This document shows positions 29,484 through 38,430 of a stretch of 64,000 bases of DNA, one piece after another. Source of the stretch: Legionella gratiana. GTDB taxonomy: Bacteria; Pseudomonadota; Gammaproteobacteria; Legionellales; Legionellaceae. The notes under the pieces are model-generated. The model worked only from the letters and a program-made list of their open reading frames with translations, did no database searches and was not told the origin of the DNA. The stretch lies in NCBI RefSeq assembly GCF_001467695.1, contig NZ_LNYE01000029.1:784190-848189 (forward strand), given 5' to 3'. The first letter of the stretch is position 1. The number at the start of each line of letters is the position of its first letter. A program made the translations under genes and the position numbers.

Positions 29484-29879
29484 TCAAAAACTCTTTCTTT
29501 GTAAAATTATATGCAAATTAGTACAAGCATCAATTATAGCATCGATACACTCGTGATGATCCTCTATGTTTTGTATGGAAAAATCCATTCGACCAAAGTT
29601 CATATACACATCATGATGTGCTGTATTAAGCATACATTCAGTATAAGTAGAAGAAGCAATATATTTTACATCAGAAATTTCAGCTTTATAAAAATAGTCA
29701 ATTTTATAAAAATAATTATTATTTTTATAAATAATACATTTGGTACTTTTACTATTTTCAAATGTAAGCTCTAAAAAAGCATTATTAAAACAAGGACAAG
29801 CAATCGCTTCACTCATACTAATACAAAGGAAAAACAACACTCCAAAGAATTTAACGCCATACTTATTTTTGATATGCAT
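29484..29879 (-). CDS. small exported cysteine-containing protein, unknown
   Basis: A 131-residue protein with a signal peptide (about 1-26, SMSEAIA then CPCFNNAF). Mature cysteines at about 28, 30, 48, 82, 110 and 117 suggest disulfides in the periplasm or outside the cell. Rich in Tyr, Asn and Ile; no known family recognised. AAGGAAGGA just upstream of ATG 29879 is a strong ribosome site, so the gene is probably real. Confidence 0.65.
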   Translation of the reverse strand: MHIKNKYGVKFFGVLFFLCISMSEAIACPCFNNAFLELTFENSKSTKCIIYKNNNYFYKIDYFYKAEISDVKYIASSTYTECMLNTAHHDVYMNFGRMDFSIQNIEDHHECIDAIIDACTNLHIILQRKSF

Positions 29880-29980
29880 ATCCTTCCTTGTTATGCGAAT
29901 TCTTCTTAGTGTAATTGTAGACTAATATTACCCAATAATTTTCATCCTCCCACTTGCCAACTTAAGGAGATCGCTCTTTA

Positions 29981-30001
29981 CGCGAAAGCGGAAATCCATT
30001 T
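29981..30001. repeat. GCGAAAGCG palindromic repeat, unit b
   Basis: CGCGAAAGCGGAAATCCAT (29981-29999) is the exact reverse complement of 45181-45199. It lies in the 278-bp gap between the small exported protein and the ArsR gene, which shows no other feature apart from the ArsR promoter region. Confidence 0.6.
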
Positions 30002-30125
30002 CTGCACAAACGTAAATTCTCCCACAGATGGGGACGCTACTCCAAGTAGTGATCAAGCTTCTGTGTTAGCAAGAAAAAAGCAAACGATATAAATTTAAGT
30101 TGCAAAAAACAGCAGTTGTATTAAT

Positions 30126-30140
30126 ATATTAGAATATAAT
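30126..30140 (+). promoter_or_regulatory. ArsR gene promoter with overlapping dyad
   Basis: A TATAAT hexamer at 30135-30140 lies 18 bp before the ArsR ATG and overlaps the dyad ATATT-AG-AATAT (30126-30137). A dimeric winged-helix repressor bound there would block the -10 region, suggesting autoregulation. No good -35 is seen. Confidence 0.4.
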
Positions 30141-30157
30141 AACATTCGAAATATACT

Positions 30158-30547
30158 ATGCCCTCTAGAAAATTAATTTCCGAGAAAATGGCGGAATTTT
30201 TAAGTGCGATAGCTCATCAACACCGCATTCGAATCATTGAAGAACTGCATGTATGCGAACAAAACGTCAACAGTCTGCAAGCCATTTTAGGCACGAGTCA
30301 CTCAGTAGTATCACAACATCTGTCTATTTTAAGAGCCAAAAAGGTAGTAAAACAACGTAAAGAAGGGAACCAAGTTTATTATCAATTGACTCAACCAGAA
30401 TTAGCAAACTGGCTACTTCAGGGGCTAGCCTATCTTGAAGGCGGGTTGCAGTCTGATGAAGTTATCCGCTCGGCAGTTAATGAAGTAAAAACTATCTGGA
30501 CTCAAACTCCAGATAGTCCTTTTAAGGATAGTGGATCAAATATATAA
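30158..30547 (+). CDS. ArsR family winged-helix transcriptional regulator
   Basis: A 129-residue protein. The winged HTH spans about 12-90, with helix alpha-3/recognition region LQAILGTSHSVVSQHLSILR and wing KEGNQVYYQL. One Cys (about 28, in LHVCEQNV) sits where redox- or metal-sensing members have ligands, but the usual Cys pair is missing, so the signal is unclear. It is followed after 84 bp by a SulP transporter and a carbonic anhydrase on the same strand, which makes control of bicarbonate or sulfate uptake the natural guess. Confidence 0.8.
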   Translation: MPSRKLISEKMAEFLSAIAHQHRIRIIEELHVCEQNVNSLQAILGTSHSVVSQHLSILRAKKVVKQRKEGNQVYYQLTQPELANWLLQGLAYLEGGLQSDEVIRSAVNEVKTIWTQTPDSPFKDSGSNI

Positions 30548-30631
30548 AAATATCATGCTCTAGATACTTAAAAGGTCTAAACGTTGCACTAATTAGTAAG
30601 CAACATGCGTTTATCTGTGGAGATATAGGAT

Positions 30632-32167
30632 ATGTTCAAAGAATTTAAAAGCGACCTTATGGCAAGTATCGTAGTATTCTTTGTCGCTCTGCCATTATGT
30701 CTTGGTATTGCTCTGGCATCTGGCGCTCCTTTGTTTGCCGGTATCATAGCAGGGATAGTTGGTGGGATCGTAGTTGGTATAGCCAGTGGCTCACCACTAG
30801 GGGTTAGCGGACCTGCCGCGGGATTAGCAGTTATTGTATTTACCGCCATCAATACATTGGGGTCTTGGTCCGCATTCTTATTGGCTGTGATTTTGGCTGG
30901 TATTATTCAAATTATTATGGGCTATGCAAAAGCTGGATTTATTGCTTATTTTTTTCCTTCTTCAGTCATAAAGGGGATGCTTACTGGTATAGGACTATTG
31001 ATTATTTTAAAACAAATCCCCCATGCCGTAGGTTATGATCATGATTTAGTTGGAGACCTTTCATACTTTCAAACAGATGGTGAAACCACATTAACCTCGA
31101 TTAGCAGTGCATTCAATGCAATTACACCAGGGGCAATTTTAATTTCTACCTTATCAATAGTAATACTGATATTTTGGGAAACTGTTTTAACCAAAAAACA
31201 TAAAATTTTTCAATTAATACAAGGTCCTATTGTGGTTGTTTTATTAGGAATTGCAATGAACCTAATGTTTCAATCGAATATATTAAATTTTAGTCTAGCC
31301 CCAGATCATTTAGTGAAAATCCCAGTTGCGAATAATTTAATCGAATTTTTTAAACAGTTTACCTTCCCAGACTTTTCTGCAATAACCCATCCCCAAGTCT
31401 GGAAAACTGCTATTGTTTTAGCCATTGTTGCAAGTCTAGAAACACTCCTTTGTGTGGAAGCCACTGACAAGTTAGATCCTTTTAAAAGAGTGACGCCAAC
31501 CAATAGAGAACTAAAAGCACAAGGACTTGGTAATATAGTGTCAGGACTATGTGGTGGATTACCTGTTACCCAAGTCATTGTTCGTAGCTCTGCAAATATT
31601 GCATTTGGAGGAAAAACCAAGCTTTCTACAATATTTCATGGTATTTTCTTATTAATCAGTGCCGCTACCATTTCTCAATTTTTAAATTTGATTCCTCTTG
31701 CAAGCCTTGCAGCTATACTGATTATAGTAGGTTATAAGCTAGCTAAACCTGTATTGTTTAAACAATTATATCAATTAGGCTCTGAACAATTTATCCCTTT
31801 TATAGCCACTATTGTTGGCATTTTGTCCACTGATCTACTTAAAGGAATTAGTATTGGAATGGCATTTGGTATTTTTTATACCTTACGCCACAGCTATCGT
31901 AATGCCTATTATATGAAAGATACAATCACCAAGGAAAATGAGCATACGGCTCATCATCTAGTATTGGCAGAAGAGGTATCTTTCTTTAATAAGGCAAGCA
32001 TCATTCAGGCTCTTGATGCGATCCCACCTTATTCAAAAGTGATTATTGATTGCTCAAACTCAAAATCTATTGCCTATGATGTAGTGGAATATATACGTGA
32101 TTATAAAGTAAATGCAAAACTAAAAAATATTGTTGTTGAAACAATCGATTTTATTGAACCTGCTTAA
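30632..32167 (+). CDS. SulP family anion transporter, probable bicarbonate transporter
   Basis: A 511-residue inner-membrane protein. It opens directly with the SulP core (LMASIVVFFVALPLCLGIAL), has about 10-12 hydrophobic segments, the conserved GLCGGLPVTQVIVRSSAN block (about 304-321), and a C-terminal STAS-like domain from about 440 (LVLAEEVSFFNKASI, KVIIDCSNSKSIAYDVV). GGAGATATAGGAT precedes the ATG. It lies 29 bp upstream of a beta-carbonic anhydrase gene; this pairing is known for SulP bicarbonate carriers, so HCO3- uptake with intracellular CO2/HCO3- conversion is the best guess. Sulfate cannot be excluded. Confidence 0.88.
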   Translation: MFKEFKSDLMASIVVFFVALPLCLGIALASGAPLFAGIIAGIVGGIVVGIASGSPLGVSGPAAGLAVIVFTAINTLGSWSAFLLAVILAGIIQIIMGYAKAGFIAYFFPSSVIKGMLTGIGLLIILKQIPHAVGYDHDLVGDLSYFQTDGETTLTSISSAFNAITPGAILISTLSIVILIFWETVLTKKHKIFQLIQGPIVVVLLGIAMNLMFQSNILNFSLAPDHLVKIPVANNLIEFFKQFTFPDFSAITHPQVWKTAIVLAIVASLETLLCVEATDKLDPFKRVTPTNRELKAQGLGNIVSGLCGGLPVTQVIVRSSANIAFGGKTKLSTIFHGIFLLISAATISQFLNLIPLASLAAILIIVGYKLAKPVLFKQLYQLGSEQFIPFIATIVGILSTDLLKGISIGMAFGIFYTLRHSYRNAYYMKDTITKENEHTAHHLVLAEEVSFFNKASIIQALDAIPPYSKVIIDCSNSKSIAYDVVEYIRDYKVNAKLKNIVVETIDFIEPA

Positions 32168-32196
32168 TACTCAGACCCTACTTAGGAGTATGAAAA

Positions 32197-32901
32197 ATGA
32201 AAACATTGACTAAAGAAATGCAAAAAGCGATAACGCCTGCAATTGCATTGCATTTATTGCAAGAAGGTAACAAACGGTTTGTAAATAACTTGAAAGTTAA
32301 TCGCAACCTGCTACAGCAGGTTAATGAAACCTCTGATGAGCAAAATCCCTTTGCAATTATTTTAAGCTGCATCGATTCTCGGACCTCTGTTGAGTTAATT
32401 TTTGACCAGGGCTTAGGGGATGTATTTAGTGCACGCATTGCAGGAACCATCATTAATGAGGATATTTTAGGCAGTATGGAGTTTGCTTGTAAAGTAGCCG
32501 GGGCTAAGTTAATAGTGATTTTAGGTCATACAAAATGTGGCGCAATAAAAGGTGCATGCGATCACGTGGAAATGGGCAATTTGACGGCCTTATTAAGTAA
32601 AATACAACCTGCAATTAATGCTGAAAAAACTATAATCGAAAATCGCACTTCAAGTAACGAGGAGTTTGTGGAAAAGGTTACAGCTATTAATGTGCAAAGA
32701 ACGATCCATGCCGTTATGGAGCGAAGTCCCATTCTAAAAGAGCTTATTGAAACAGGTGAGTGTGGAATTGTTGGAGGCAATCATAATATTTCAACAGGTG
32801 AAGTAAGTTTCTATCAAAATACTAAATTTGGTTTCTTTAGGACTGAACCTGATATTACCAAACGTTCTGAAAATATCCTCTCAGTAAAAGCAAAACTTTA
32901 G
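32197..32901 (+). CDS. beta-class carbonic anhydrase
   Basis: A 234-residue zinc enzyme interconverting CO2 and bicarbonate. Zinc ligands are visible in LSCIDSRTSVELIFD (Cys, with the Asp-Arg dyad) and ILGHTKCGAIKGACD (His and Cys). The ARIAGTI segment supports the family. No signal peptide, so it works in the cytosol next to the SulP transporter encoded just upstream. AGGAG eight bases before ATG. The conserved quartet is complete, so activity is expected. Confidence 0.93.
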   Translation: MKTLTKEMQKAITPAIALHLLQEGNKRFVNNLKVNRNLLQQVNETSDEQNPFAIILSCIDSRTSVELIFDQGLGDVFSARIAGTIINEDILGSMEFACKVAGAKLIVILGHTKCGAIKGACDHVEMGNLTALLSKIQPAINAEKTIIENRTSSNEEFVEKVTAINVQRTIHAVMERSPILKELIETGECGIVGGNHNISTGEVSFYQNTKFGFFRTEPDITKRSENILSVKAKL

Positions 32902-33063
32902 AGGATACGTTGGTTTAATTTAGTTGTTTTTTTGAGGTCTTAAAACGGCATTTAAGATGTGATCAAGAGACAGGGACGAGCAAAAAAAATTATTTGGACC
33001 CTTGAAAGAAAACCATCACGACCCTATTTTTAGATTATCCAAAATACTAATCAAGGAGATACT

Positions 33064-33501
33064 ATGAATACTTTACGAAGAACCTTACCTATGTATCAAG
33101 AAATGAATAGCTTACTGGAGAATTTTTTTAATACACAACGAGATGATGCCTCCTTTATTGAAACAAGTACGTGGTCTCCTCTTGTGGACATCAAAGAAGA
33201 AAAAGACCGCTTTGTTGTGCTTGCTGATATTCCTGGTGTAAAAAAAGAAGACATCGATATTTCTTTGGAGCAACATGTGTTGACTTTAAAAGGAGAGCGC
33301 CATTTTGAAAAGTCAGAAGAGCGAAATGGTTATACACGCAGAGAGCGAGCGCAAGGCCAATTCTATCGCCGTTTTAGTTTGCCACAAACCGCTGATGATT
33401 CAAAAATCACAGCACGTTATGCGCACGGAGTACTTGAAATTTCAATTCCTAAAAAAGAAGCAGCTACTGAGAAAAAAATAGCAATTACCTTAGAAGAGTG
33501 A
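33064..33501 (+). CDS. Hsp20/alpha-crystallin small heat-shock protein
   Basis: A 145-residue ATP-independent holdase. The alpha-crystallin domain covers about 38-140, with WSPLVDIKEEKDRFVVLADI, DIPGVKKEDIDISLE and the C-terminal-side motif ARYAHGVLEISIPKKE holding the G-V-L signature. AAGGAG before ATG 33064. Its neighbour is an exported Hsp20-like protein in the same orientation, 110 bp on, with a hairpin between. A stress promoter could not be identified by eye. Confidence 0.93.
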   Translation: MNTLRRTLPMYQEMNSLLENFFNTQRDDASFIETSTWSPLVDIKEEKDRFVVLADIPGVKKEDIDISLEQHVLTLKGERHFEKSEERNGYTRRERAQGQFYRRFSLPQTADDSKITARYAHGVLEISIPKKEAATEKKIAITLEE

Positions 33502-33508
33502 TTGTTCA

Positions 33509-33535
33509 AGCAACGTAGGTAAAGCCTACGTTGCT
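33509..33535 (+). terminator. 11-bp perfect hairpin between the two Hsp20 genes
   Basis: AGCAACGTAGG (33509-33519) and CCTACGTTGCT (33525-33535) are exact complements around TAAAG. It begins 8 bp after the hsp20 stop. No T tract follows, so it may attenuate or stabilise rather than fully terminate. Confidence 0.5.
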
Positions 33536-33611
33536 CCATGGTATAGAACCTAAAGGTTTATAAATATGATTGAATGCTATTTTTGATATCCCATTTAGAA
33601 AGGAGATTTAG

Positions 33612-34199
33612 ATGAAAAAGAAACTACTTCCTATTTTAATCTCTGTTCCTCTTATCACTATGATATCAGCAGGAGCCATAGCACTTGAGACGAACCAAAA
33701 TAATCAAGTGCAAAAGAGTAATCAGCAAGTAACCGTGGATTCTTTTGATAATGACCCCTTTTTTCAATCTCCTAATGATATTTTAAAGCAAATGGATCAA
33801 ATGCAACGAGCTATGGATCAATTTATGAAAAGTCAATTTTCACAAATGCAACATAACTTAGTGAATCAACCCAATCAAATGCCATTTGGTAGTACCAATA
33901 ACATTGAAATCAAAGAAAGTAAAAATGAGATCATTTATAAAATAAAACTACCTAAAGGTGCTGATAGTAAAGTCGATATCTCTGTGAAAGAGGGACAATT
34001 AATAGTGAGCTCAAACGTAACGCAAAAAATTACACGTGAACAAGATAATAGCAAAAGTGTAAGCTATTCTCAGAGCAATTACAGTCAAACATTTCAACTA
34101 CCACAAGGTTATGATCCGAACTCTATGACTACAAAAACGAAAGATTCAAATTTGATTGTTACATTCAAAAAAATAATATCGACATCGTCAATCCTCTAA
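33612..34199 (+). CDS. exported Hsp20-like protein
   Basis: A 195-residue protein with a signal peptide (about 1-25; KKK then a hydrophobic run to AGAIALE). A Gln/Met-rich helical stretch (about 50-95) precedes an alpha-crystallin-like domain (about 98-190): IEIKESKNEIIYKIKLPKG, VDISVKEGQLIVSS and a final SNLIVTFKK. That makes it a likely periplasmic holdase, unusual because most Hsp20 proteins are cytosolic. AAAGGAG before ATG 33612 is strong. It follows the cytosolic hsp20 gene, suggesting a paired response across compartments. Confidence 0.75.
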   Translation: MKKKLLPILISVPLITMISAGAIALETNQNNQVQKSNQQVTVDSFDNDPFFQSPNDILKQMDQMQRAMDQFMKSQFSQMQHNLVNQPNQMPFGSTNNIEIKESKNEIIYKIKLPKGADSKVDISVKEGQLIVSSNVTQKITREQDNSKSVSYSQSNYSQTFQLPQGYDPNSMTTKTKDSNLIVTFKKIISTSSIL

Positions 34200-34220
34200 G
34201 AATAAGCGTTCACACTTTTT

Positions 34221-34252
34221 TAGGGTAACGCCAGCTTTGTAGCGTTACCCTA
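34221..34252. terminator. 11-bp hairpin terminator after the exported Hsp20 gene
   Basis: TAGGGTAACGC (34221-34231) pairs perfectly with GCGTTACCCTA (34242-34252), loop 10 bases. CTTTTT lies on its left side, which gives a poly-A/poly-U flank for transcripts from the right. It separates the convergent exported hsp20-like and amidotransferase genes. Confidence 0.65.
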
Positions 34253-34305
34253 CTCGTTTCATTCCTATCAATGCATTAGAGAAATTTGATAAATTGGATA
34301 CTTAA

Positions 34306-35109
34306 TCAAAGTTCTTTTAAAGAAAGAGTAAAATCAGACTCAATTAATAGACTATGATTTCGAGGAATAATTTCCCATTTAAATCCTTTTGTAGAAAGTT
34401 TTTCAGATGCGATTATGATGTATTCTGAAATAGAATTATCCCTACAAAAATACATAGTTTCCGGTTTAGCCTGAGAAGAAGGGCAATAACGAAACGCTAC
34501 TATATGTTTTCCATTAGTAATACAAATATTAAAGTAGCATACAGCTCTTTTATAATTTTTTCTTACTAAGTTATTAATAAGAGTTAAGACTTCTAATAAT
34601 ACTGTATGTATATCCAGAGAGTTTCTAATCTTTATTTGTTTGGACATTTGCAAAAATAAAGCAAATATCAATTCTGAATCAGTTGTTCCTTTTATCCAAT
34701 TATAAATATCATCCTCCAACAAATTATGAATTTGACGTCTTATTTTTTCAAAATGGGGAATCCAACCATTATGCATGAATAACCAATTTTTATAGATAAA
34801 GGGATGACAATTAAATTGGGAAATACCTCCTGTACTTGCAGCACGCACATGGGCAAAAAAAAGTGATGATTTTGTTTTTTTTGCCAAATAAGATAGGTTT
34901 TGATCATTCCATGCGGGAAATAGTGAAGTAAATAATGCCGGTTTTTTATCAAATGGGGTATACCATCCAACCCCAAAACCATCTCCATTAGTCACCGTAT
35001 GGGACTCCTGAGAAATAAGGCTTTGTTTTACAAGAGAATTTTTTGGTCTAATTAAAAGATCAGATAATAAAATACTTTCTTTCCCTATATAGGCAACAAA
35101 TCTGCACAT
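34306..35109 (-). CDS. class II glutamine amidotransferase (YafJ/EgtC type)
   Basis: A 267-residue Ntn-hydrolase. MCRFVAYIG supplies the catalytic N-terminal Cys (Cys2 after Met removal), and NGDGFGVGWY, ARAASTG-like HVRAASTGG and HNGWI are the substrate-pocket motifs of class II amidotransferases. Family members release glutamate or cleave gamma-glutamyl amides; EgtC does this in ergothioneine synthesis, but no egtB or egtD is present here. The function of the YafJ branch is not established. Stand-alone gene with a weak ribosome site. Confidence 0.82.
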   Translation of the reverse strand: MCRFVAYIGKESILLSDLLIRPKNSLVKQSLISQESHTVTNGDGFGVGWYTPFDKKPALFTSLFPAWNDQNLSYLAKKTKSSLFFAHVRAASTGGISQFNCHPFIYKNWLFMHNGWIPHFEKIRRQIHNLLEDDIYNWIKGTTDSELIFALFLQMSKQIKIRNSLDIHTVLLEVLTLINNLVRKNYKRAVCYFNICITNGKHIVAFRYCPSSQAKPETMYFCRDNSISEYIIIASEKLSTKGFKWEIIPRNHSLLIESDFTLSLKEL

Positions 35110-35283
35110 GTTCTTTACTCAAAATAGGTATATAAGTATTTTAGGAAATAATAATTAGAATTTCTAAAATACCTGGCAAATTAGTGAACATATTTTTTAA
35201 AAATAGATTGTGTTGACAGTTGAGTACCCACTGTCAACACAACCTATAAATTTATTTTTCTCATCTAAACTGTTCCAATGATT

Positions 35284-37527
35284 CTATTTACGAGGTGTTT
35301 TCTTCGCTAATAATGTCTCTATCTCATGATGCATCAAGGGCTTGCTAAAATAAAACCCTTGGACGTCCTCACAATTCTTAGATTGTAAGAAAAGAATTTG
35401 ACTTTCAGTCTCAACTCCTTCCGCAACCACCTGAAATCCGAGAGCTTCGCCCATGGATATGATTGCCTGGATAATTTGTTCATCGCGATGATCGATATTA
35501 ATTTTATCAATGAATGATTTATCTATTTTGAGTCGATCAACCTCAAATCTCCTTAAATAATTCAAACTGGAATAACCTGATCCAAAATCATCTAAAGTGA
35601 GTTTTACTCCCAACTTTTTTAATTCCATAATATGTTTATTTTGAACTAAGTTGATTAAAGCATTTTCTGTCAGCTCAATTTCAAGATATTTAGCTTCAAG
35701 ACCTGTTTCATCTAATATTCTTTTTACCATCTTTGGTAGTTCAGGTTGTCTAAGCTGCTTGGTCCCCATATTGACTGCAACTGCAATTTTAGATAATCCC
35801 ATATCTTGCCATTTTTTATTTTGTACACACGCTTCTTTTAATATCCAGTTTCCCAAAGGAATAATAAAACCAGTCTCTTCTGCTGCTTCTATAAAATCAG
35901 TAGGAAGCAATAACCCTTTCTTTGGGTGATTCCACCTAACTAATGCTTCAATAGCGTGTAATTTTTTTGTATTCAGCTGAAACTGAGGTTGATAAGTCAA
36001 AAAAAATTCCTTATTTTTTAATGCCTTATGAAAATCAAATTGAAGCTCCCAATTTTTCTGCCTGATTTTGAGTTTTCTATTGTAAAAGTTGGAGCGATTG
36101 CCACCGATTTCCTTAGCTGTATACATGGCAATGTCTGCATTGGCTAGTAATTCCTCTGGGTTATTTCCGTCCTCAGGATACAATGCAACGCCGACGCTTG
36201 TACTCATAAAGACTTCATGGCCTTGGATGATAAAAGGAGCATCAAATTGTTTTAGAATAGCTTTCACAAACTGTTTGATGTGCTCCATTGTTTTAAGAAG
36301 CGTGACTACCATCACAAATTCATCACCACCAATTCGAGCTATTGTATCTGTTTTTCTCAATCGAGACTGCAATCTTTTGGCGATATCAATAAGCAATGCA
36401 TCACCAGCGTTATGGCCTAAACTGTCATTAATTAATTTAAAATGATTCAAATCAAAATAGAGAACGGCAAAGAAAGTACCCTCTCTTTTTGCCTGGCTAA
36501 TCGCATACTCTATTCTGTCATATAATAATATTCTATTGGCCAGCTTGGTAAGTGGATCATGTGTCGCTTGATACCGAATTTTAGCTTCCATTAAAGCACG
36601 GCTAGTGATATCTCGGAAGCTAAAAATATGCCCGATATCATGTTCCCCCATTTTGTATTCTTGTTGAATAAGCTCAAAGACTTGGTGTGTTCGCGTCGTT
36701 AAGTTAATGGTTTTATGAGTTTTCTTGATCTTATCCTTGGTAATTCTTACAAAATTCATAAAGTGTTCTTCCTCTTGAAGTTGCTTGGAAATAAACTCCA
36801 AAATAGGTTCCACTTTTTTTTGCTCGAGCAACTCTGAAGGAAGTTTCCAAAACTTAATTAAGTTCTGATTGTAATCAATAATATTATAATCATGACTAAA
36901 CACTAAAATCGCATCGGCTGAAGATTCCAATGTTCCTCGAGTTACTGATAAAGAGGCCTGCAAAGATTGAGTTCGCTCTGAAATACGTCTTTCCAATAAA
37001 CTCATATTTTCGCGTGTTTCATGAGTAAGCTGCCATTTTTTACTTAGAGCAGACGCTATTTGACGTATGGCAATGGCATCGAAGGGTTTTTTTAAAATAA
37101 GTAAATTATCCTTTTCCCCAAACTCTGCAATAATTTGCTCCCAACTGTAATCTGAATAAGCAGTGCAAATGACAATTTGAATCGTTGGATCCACCTCCCA
37201 AACACGCTTGATAGTCTCAATACCATCCCATCCAGGAGGCATTCGCACATCGATAAATGCTAGCGCGTAGGGTTTGCCCCTGGCAATGCCTTCTTTTATT
37301 TTTTCAAGCCCTTCCTGACCTTGCATCGCACTGAAAATTTGGAAAGAAACTAACGCTTCACCCATTTCCTTTTTAGGCTCAGGGCTTTCAAAAAGCTCTT
37401 TTTCGAGCTTGCTCAACTCATCGTTTTCGGCCTGCTTCTTGGATAAAATTTTCAGAAGAGATTGATGAATTTCTGGCATATCATCGATGATCAAAACTCT
37501 TATCGGGTCATTTTTATTGACAGCCAT
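35284..37527 (-). CDS. response regulator with REC, PAS, GGDEF and EAL domains
   Basis: A 747-residue protein. REC (about 8-170) has the DD acid pair near 15 and phosphoacceptor Asp93 in FIDVRMPPGWDG. A PAS domain follows (about 200-310). GGDEF (about 320-475) keeps RIGGDEFVMV, and EAL (about 490-740) keeps EALVRW, ELTENAL, LDDFGSGYSSL and KIDKSFI, so both cyclic-di-GMP synthesis and breakdown look possible. AAGGAAG precedes ATG 37527. It is the third gene of a same-strand set after a CHASE4 histidine kinase and a TorF-like porin (27-bp and 51-bp gaps), so the kinase is the likely phosphodonor. Confidence 0.93.
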   Translation of the reverse strand: MAVNKNDPIRVLIIDDMPEIHQSLLKILSKKQAENDELSKLEKELFESPEPKKEMGEALVSFQIFSAMQGQEGLEKIKEGIARGKPYALAFIDVRMPPGWDGIETIKRVWEVDPTIQIVICTAYSDYSWEQIIAEFGEKDNLLILKKPFDAIAIRQIASALSKKWQLTHETRENMSLLERRISERTQSLQASLSVTRGTLESSADAILVFSHDYNIIDYNQNLIKFWKLPSELLEQKKVEPILEFISKQLQEEEHFMNFVRITKDKIKKTHKTINLTTRTHQVFELIQQEYKMGEHDIGHIFSFRDITSRALMEAKIRYQATHDPLTKLANRILLYDRIEYAISQAKREGTFFAVLYFDLNHFKLINDSLGHNAGDALLIDIAKRLQSRLRKTDTIARIGGDEFVMVVTLLKTMEHIKQFVKAILKQFDAPFIIQGHEVFMSTSVGVALYPEDGNNPEELLANADIAMYTAKEIGGNRSNFYNRKLKIRQKNWELQFDFHKALKNKEFFLTYQPQFQLNTKKLHAIEALVRWNHPKKGLLLPTDFIEAAEETGFIIPLGNWILKEACVQNKKWQDMGLSKIAVAVNMGTKQLRQPELPKMVKRILDETGLEAKYLEIELTENALINLVQNKHIMELKKLGVKLTLDDFGSGYSSLNYLRRFEVDRLKIDKSFIDKINIDHRDEQIIQAIISMGEALGFQVVAEGVETESQILFLQSKNCEDVQGFYFSKPLMHHEIETLLAKKTPRK

Positions 37528-37554
37528 TATTCTTCCTTTATCTTATCTCTAGCT

Positions 37555-38379
37555 TTAAAAGCTCGCTGTAAGCGTACAAACTAGCTTATCGCCTCCATAC
37601 CATAAATAAAAAGCCCTTTCACTAGTGTTGCTGTATTGTAAAGCCAAGTTATAATGCTTAAAATCTTTACTCAAAACCACGGTATAATTATTATAGCTTA
37701 TTCCTGCTTCATCTGGAAAATCTTTAGGCAGTTCATAACGCCCAGCTAGTGCTAGGATATTGATGCCTTCTATATTAAATAGATATTTGGCGGGGACAGT
37801 GAAATTAATACCACCATCATAATAAACCCCTGTACGGTTAACATTATAGACATTATCTGAATAACCAAAGTTGAATTGTAAAAATTTAAAGTTAAATTGT
37901 CCTATCCATTCATTATAATTCCAAATTTTATCGGAAGGAAAAAAATAACGATAAAATGCTATGTCCAAATTAACGTCTTCCTTGATTTCTTTATAGAATC
38001 CAATTCCAGGATCCACTTCGAGATTAATGTCAGTGCCTATAAATTTGTTATTAGATGCCCATACGGTTGCATAGAGACCAATAGGTGTCGTGTAGGTAAA
38101 TCCTCCCTGCACAGCAGGCAAATTTTCAGTTTGTGTTAACCCTCGAAAGACATAATTTGAGGTTAAATCTATCGTGCCTGTAATATTATCCACAAAGGTA
38201 TCAATAATTCCTTTGCCTTTTACTGGTTTTGTTTCGGGTTGTGCCTCAGCTCTCATTGAAGGAGACCGTGACTTTGTTTCAGACTCTGAAGAATTGGCTG
38301 TAGATTCTACAGCAGAAAACGCTACAGCAGTGACAAGATAAAAAATCAAAAAAAACAGTTTAAGAACAAAACGCTCCAT
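37555..38379 (-). CDS. TorF family putative outer-membrane porin
   Basis: A 274-residue protein with a signal peptide (about 1-22) and a Ser/Glu-rich linker to about 55. The rest alternates amphipathic strands: GTIDLTSNYVFRGLTQTENLPAVQGGF is the conserved start of this porin-like family (noted here in two parts, LTSNYVFRGLTQT and NLPAVQGGF), and it ends in an aromatic-terminal strand (LTASF). AAGGAAGAGG precedes ATG 38379. It lies between a histidine kinase and a GGDEF/EAL regulator, implying that its product senses or imports the same ligand. The transported compound is unknown. Confidence 0.8.
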   Translation of the reverse strand: MERFVLKLFFLIFYLVTAVAFSAVESTANSSESETKSRSPSMRAEAQPETKPVKGKGIIDTFVDNITGTIDLTSNYVFRGLTQTENLPAVQGGFTYTTPIGLYATVWASNNKFIGTDINLEVDPGIGFYKEIKEDVNLDIAFYRYFFPSDKIWNYNEWIGQFNFKFLQFNFGYSDNVYNVNRTGVYYDGGINFTVPAKYLFNIEGINILALAGRYELPKDFPDEAGISYNNYTVVLSKDFKHYNLALQYSNTSERAFYLWYGGDKLVCTLTASF

Positions 38380-38430
38380 GCTTGCCTCTTCCTTTAAAAA
38401 AGGAGAAGTTAGAAAATTATTGCCTCTCAG

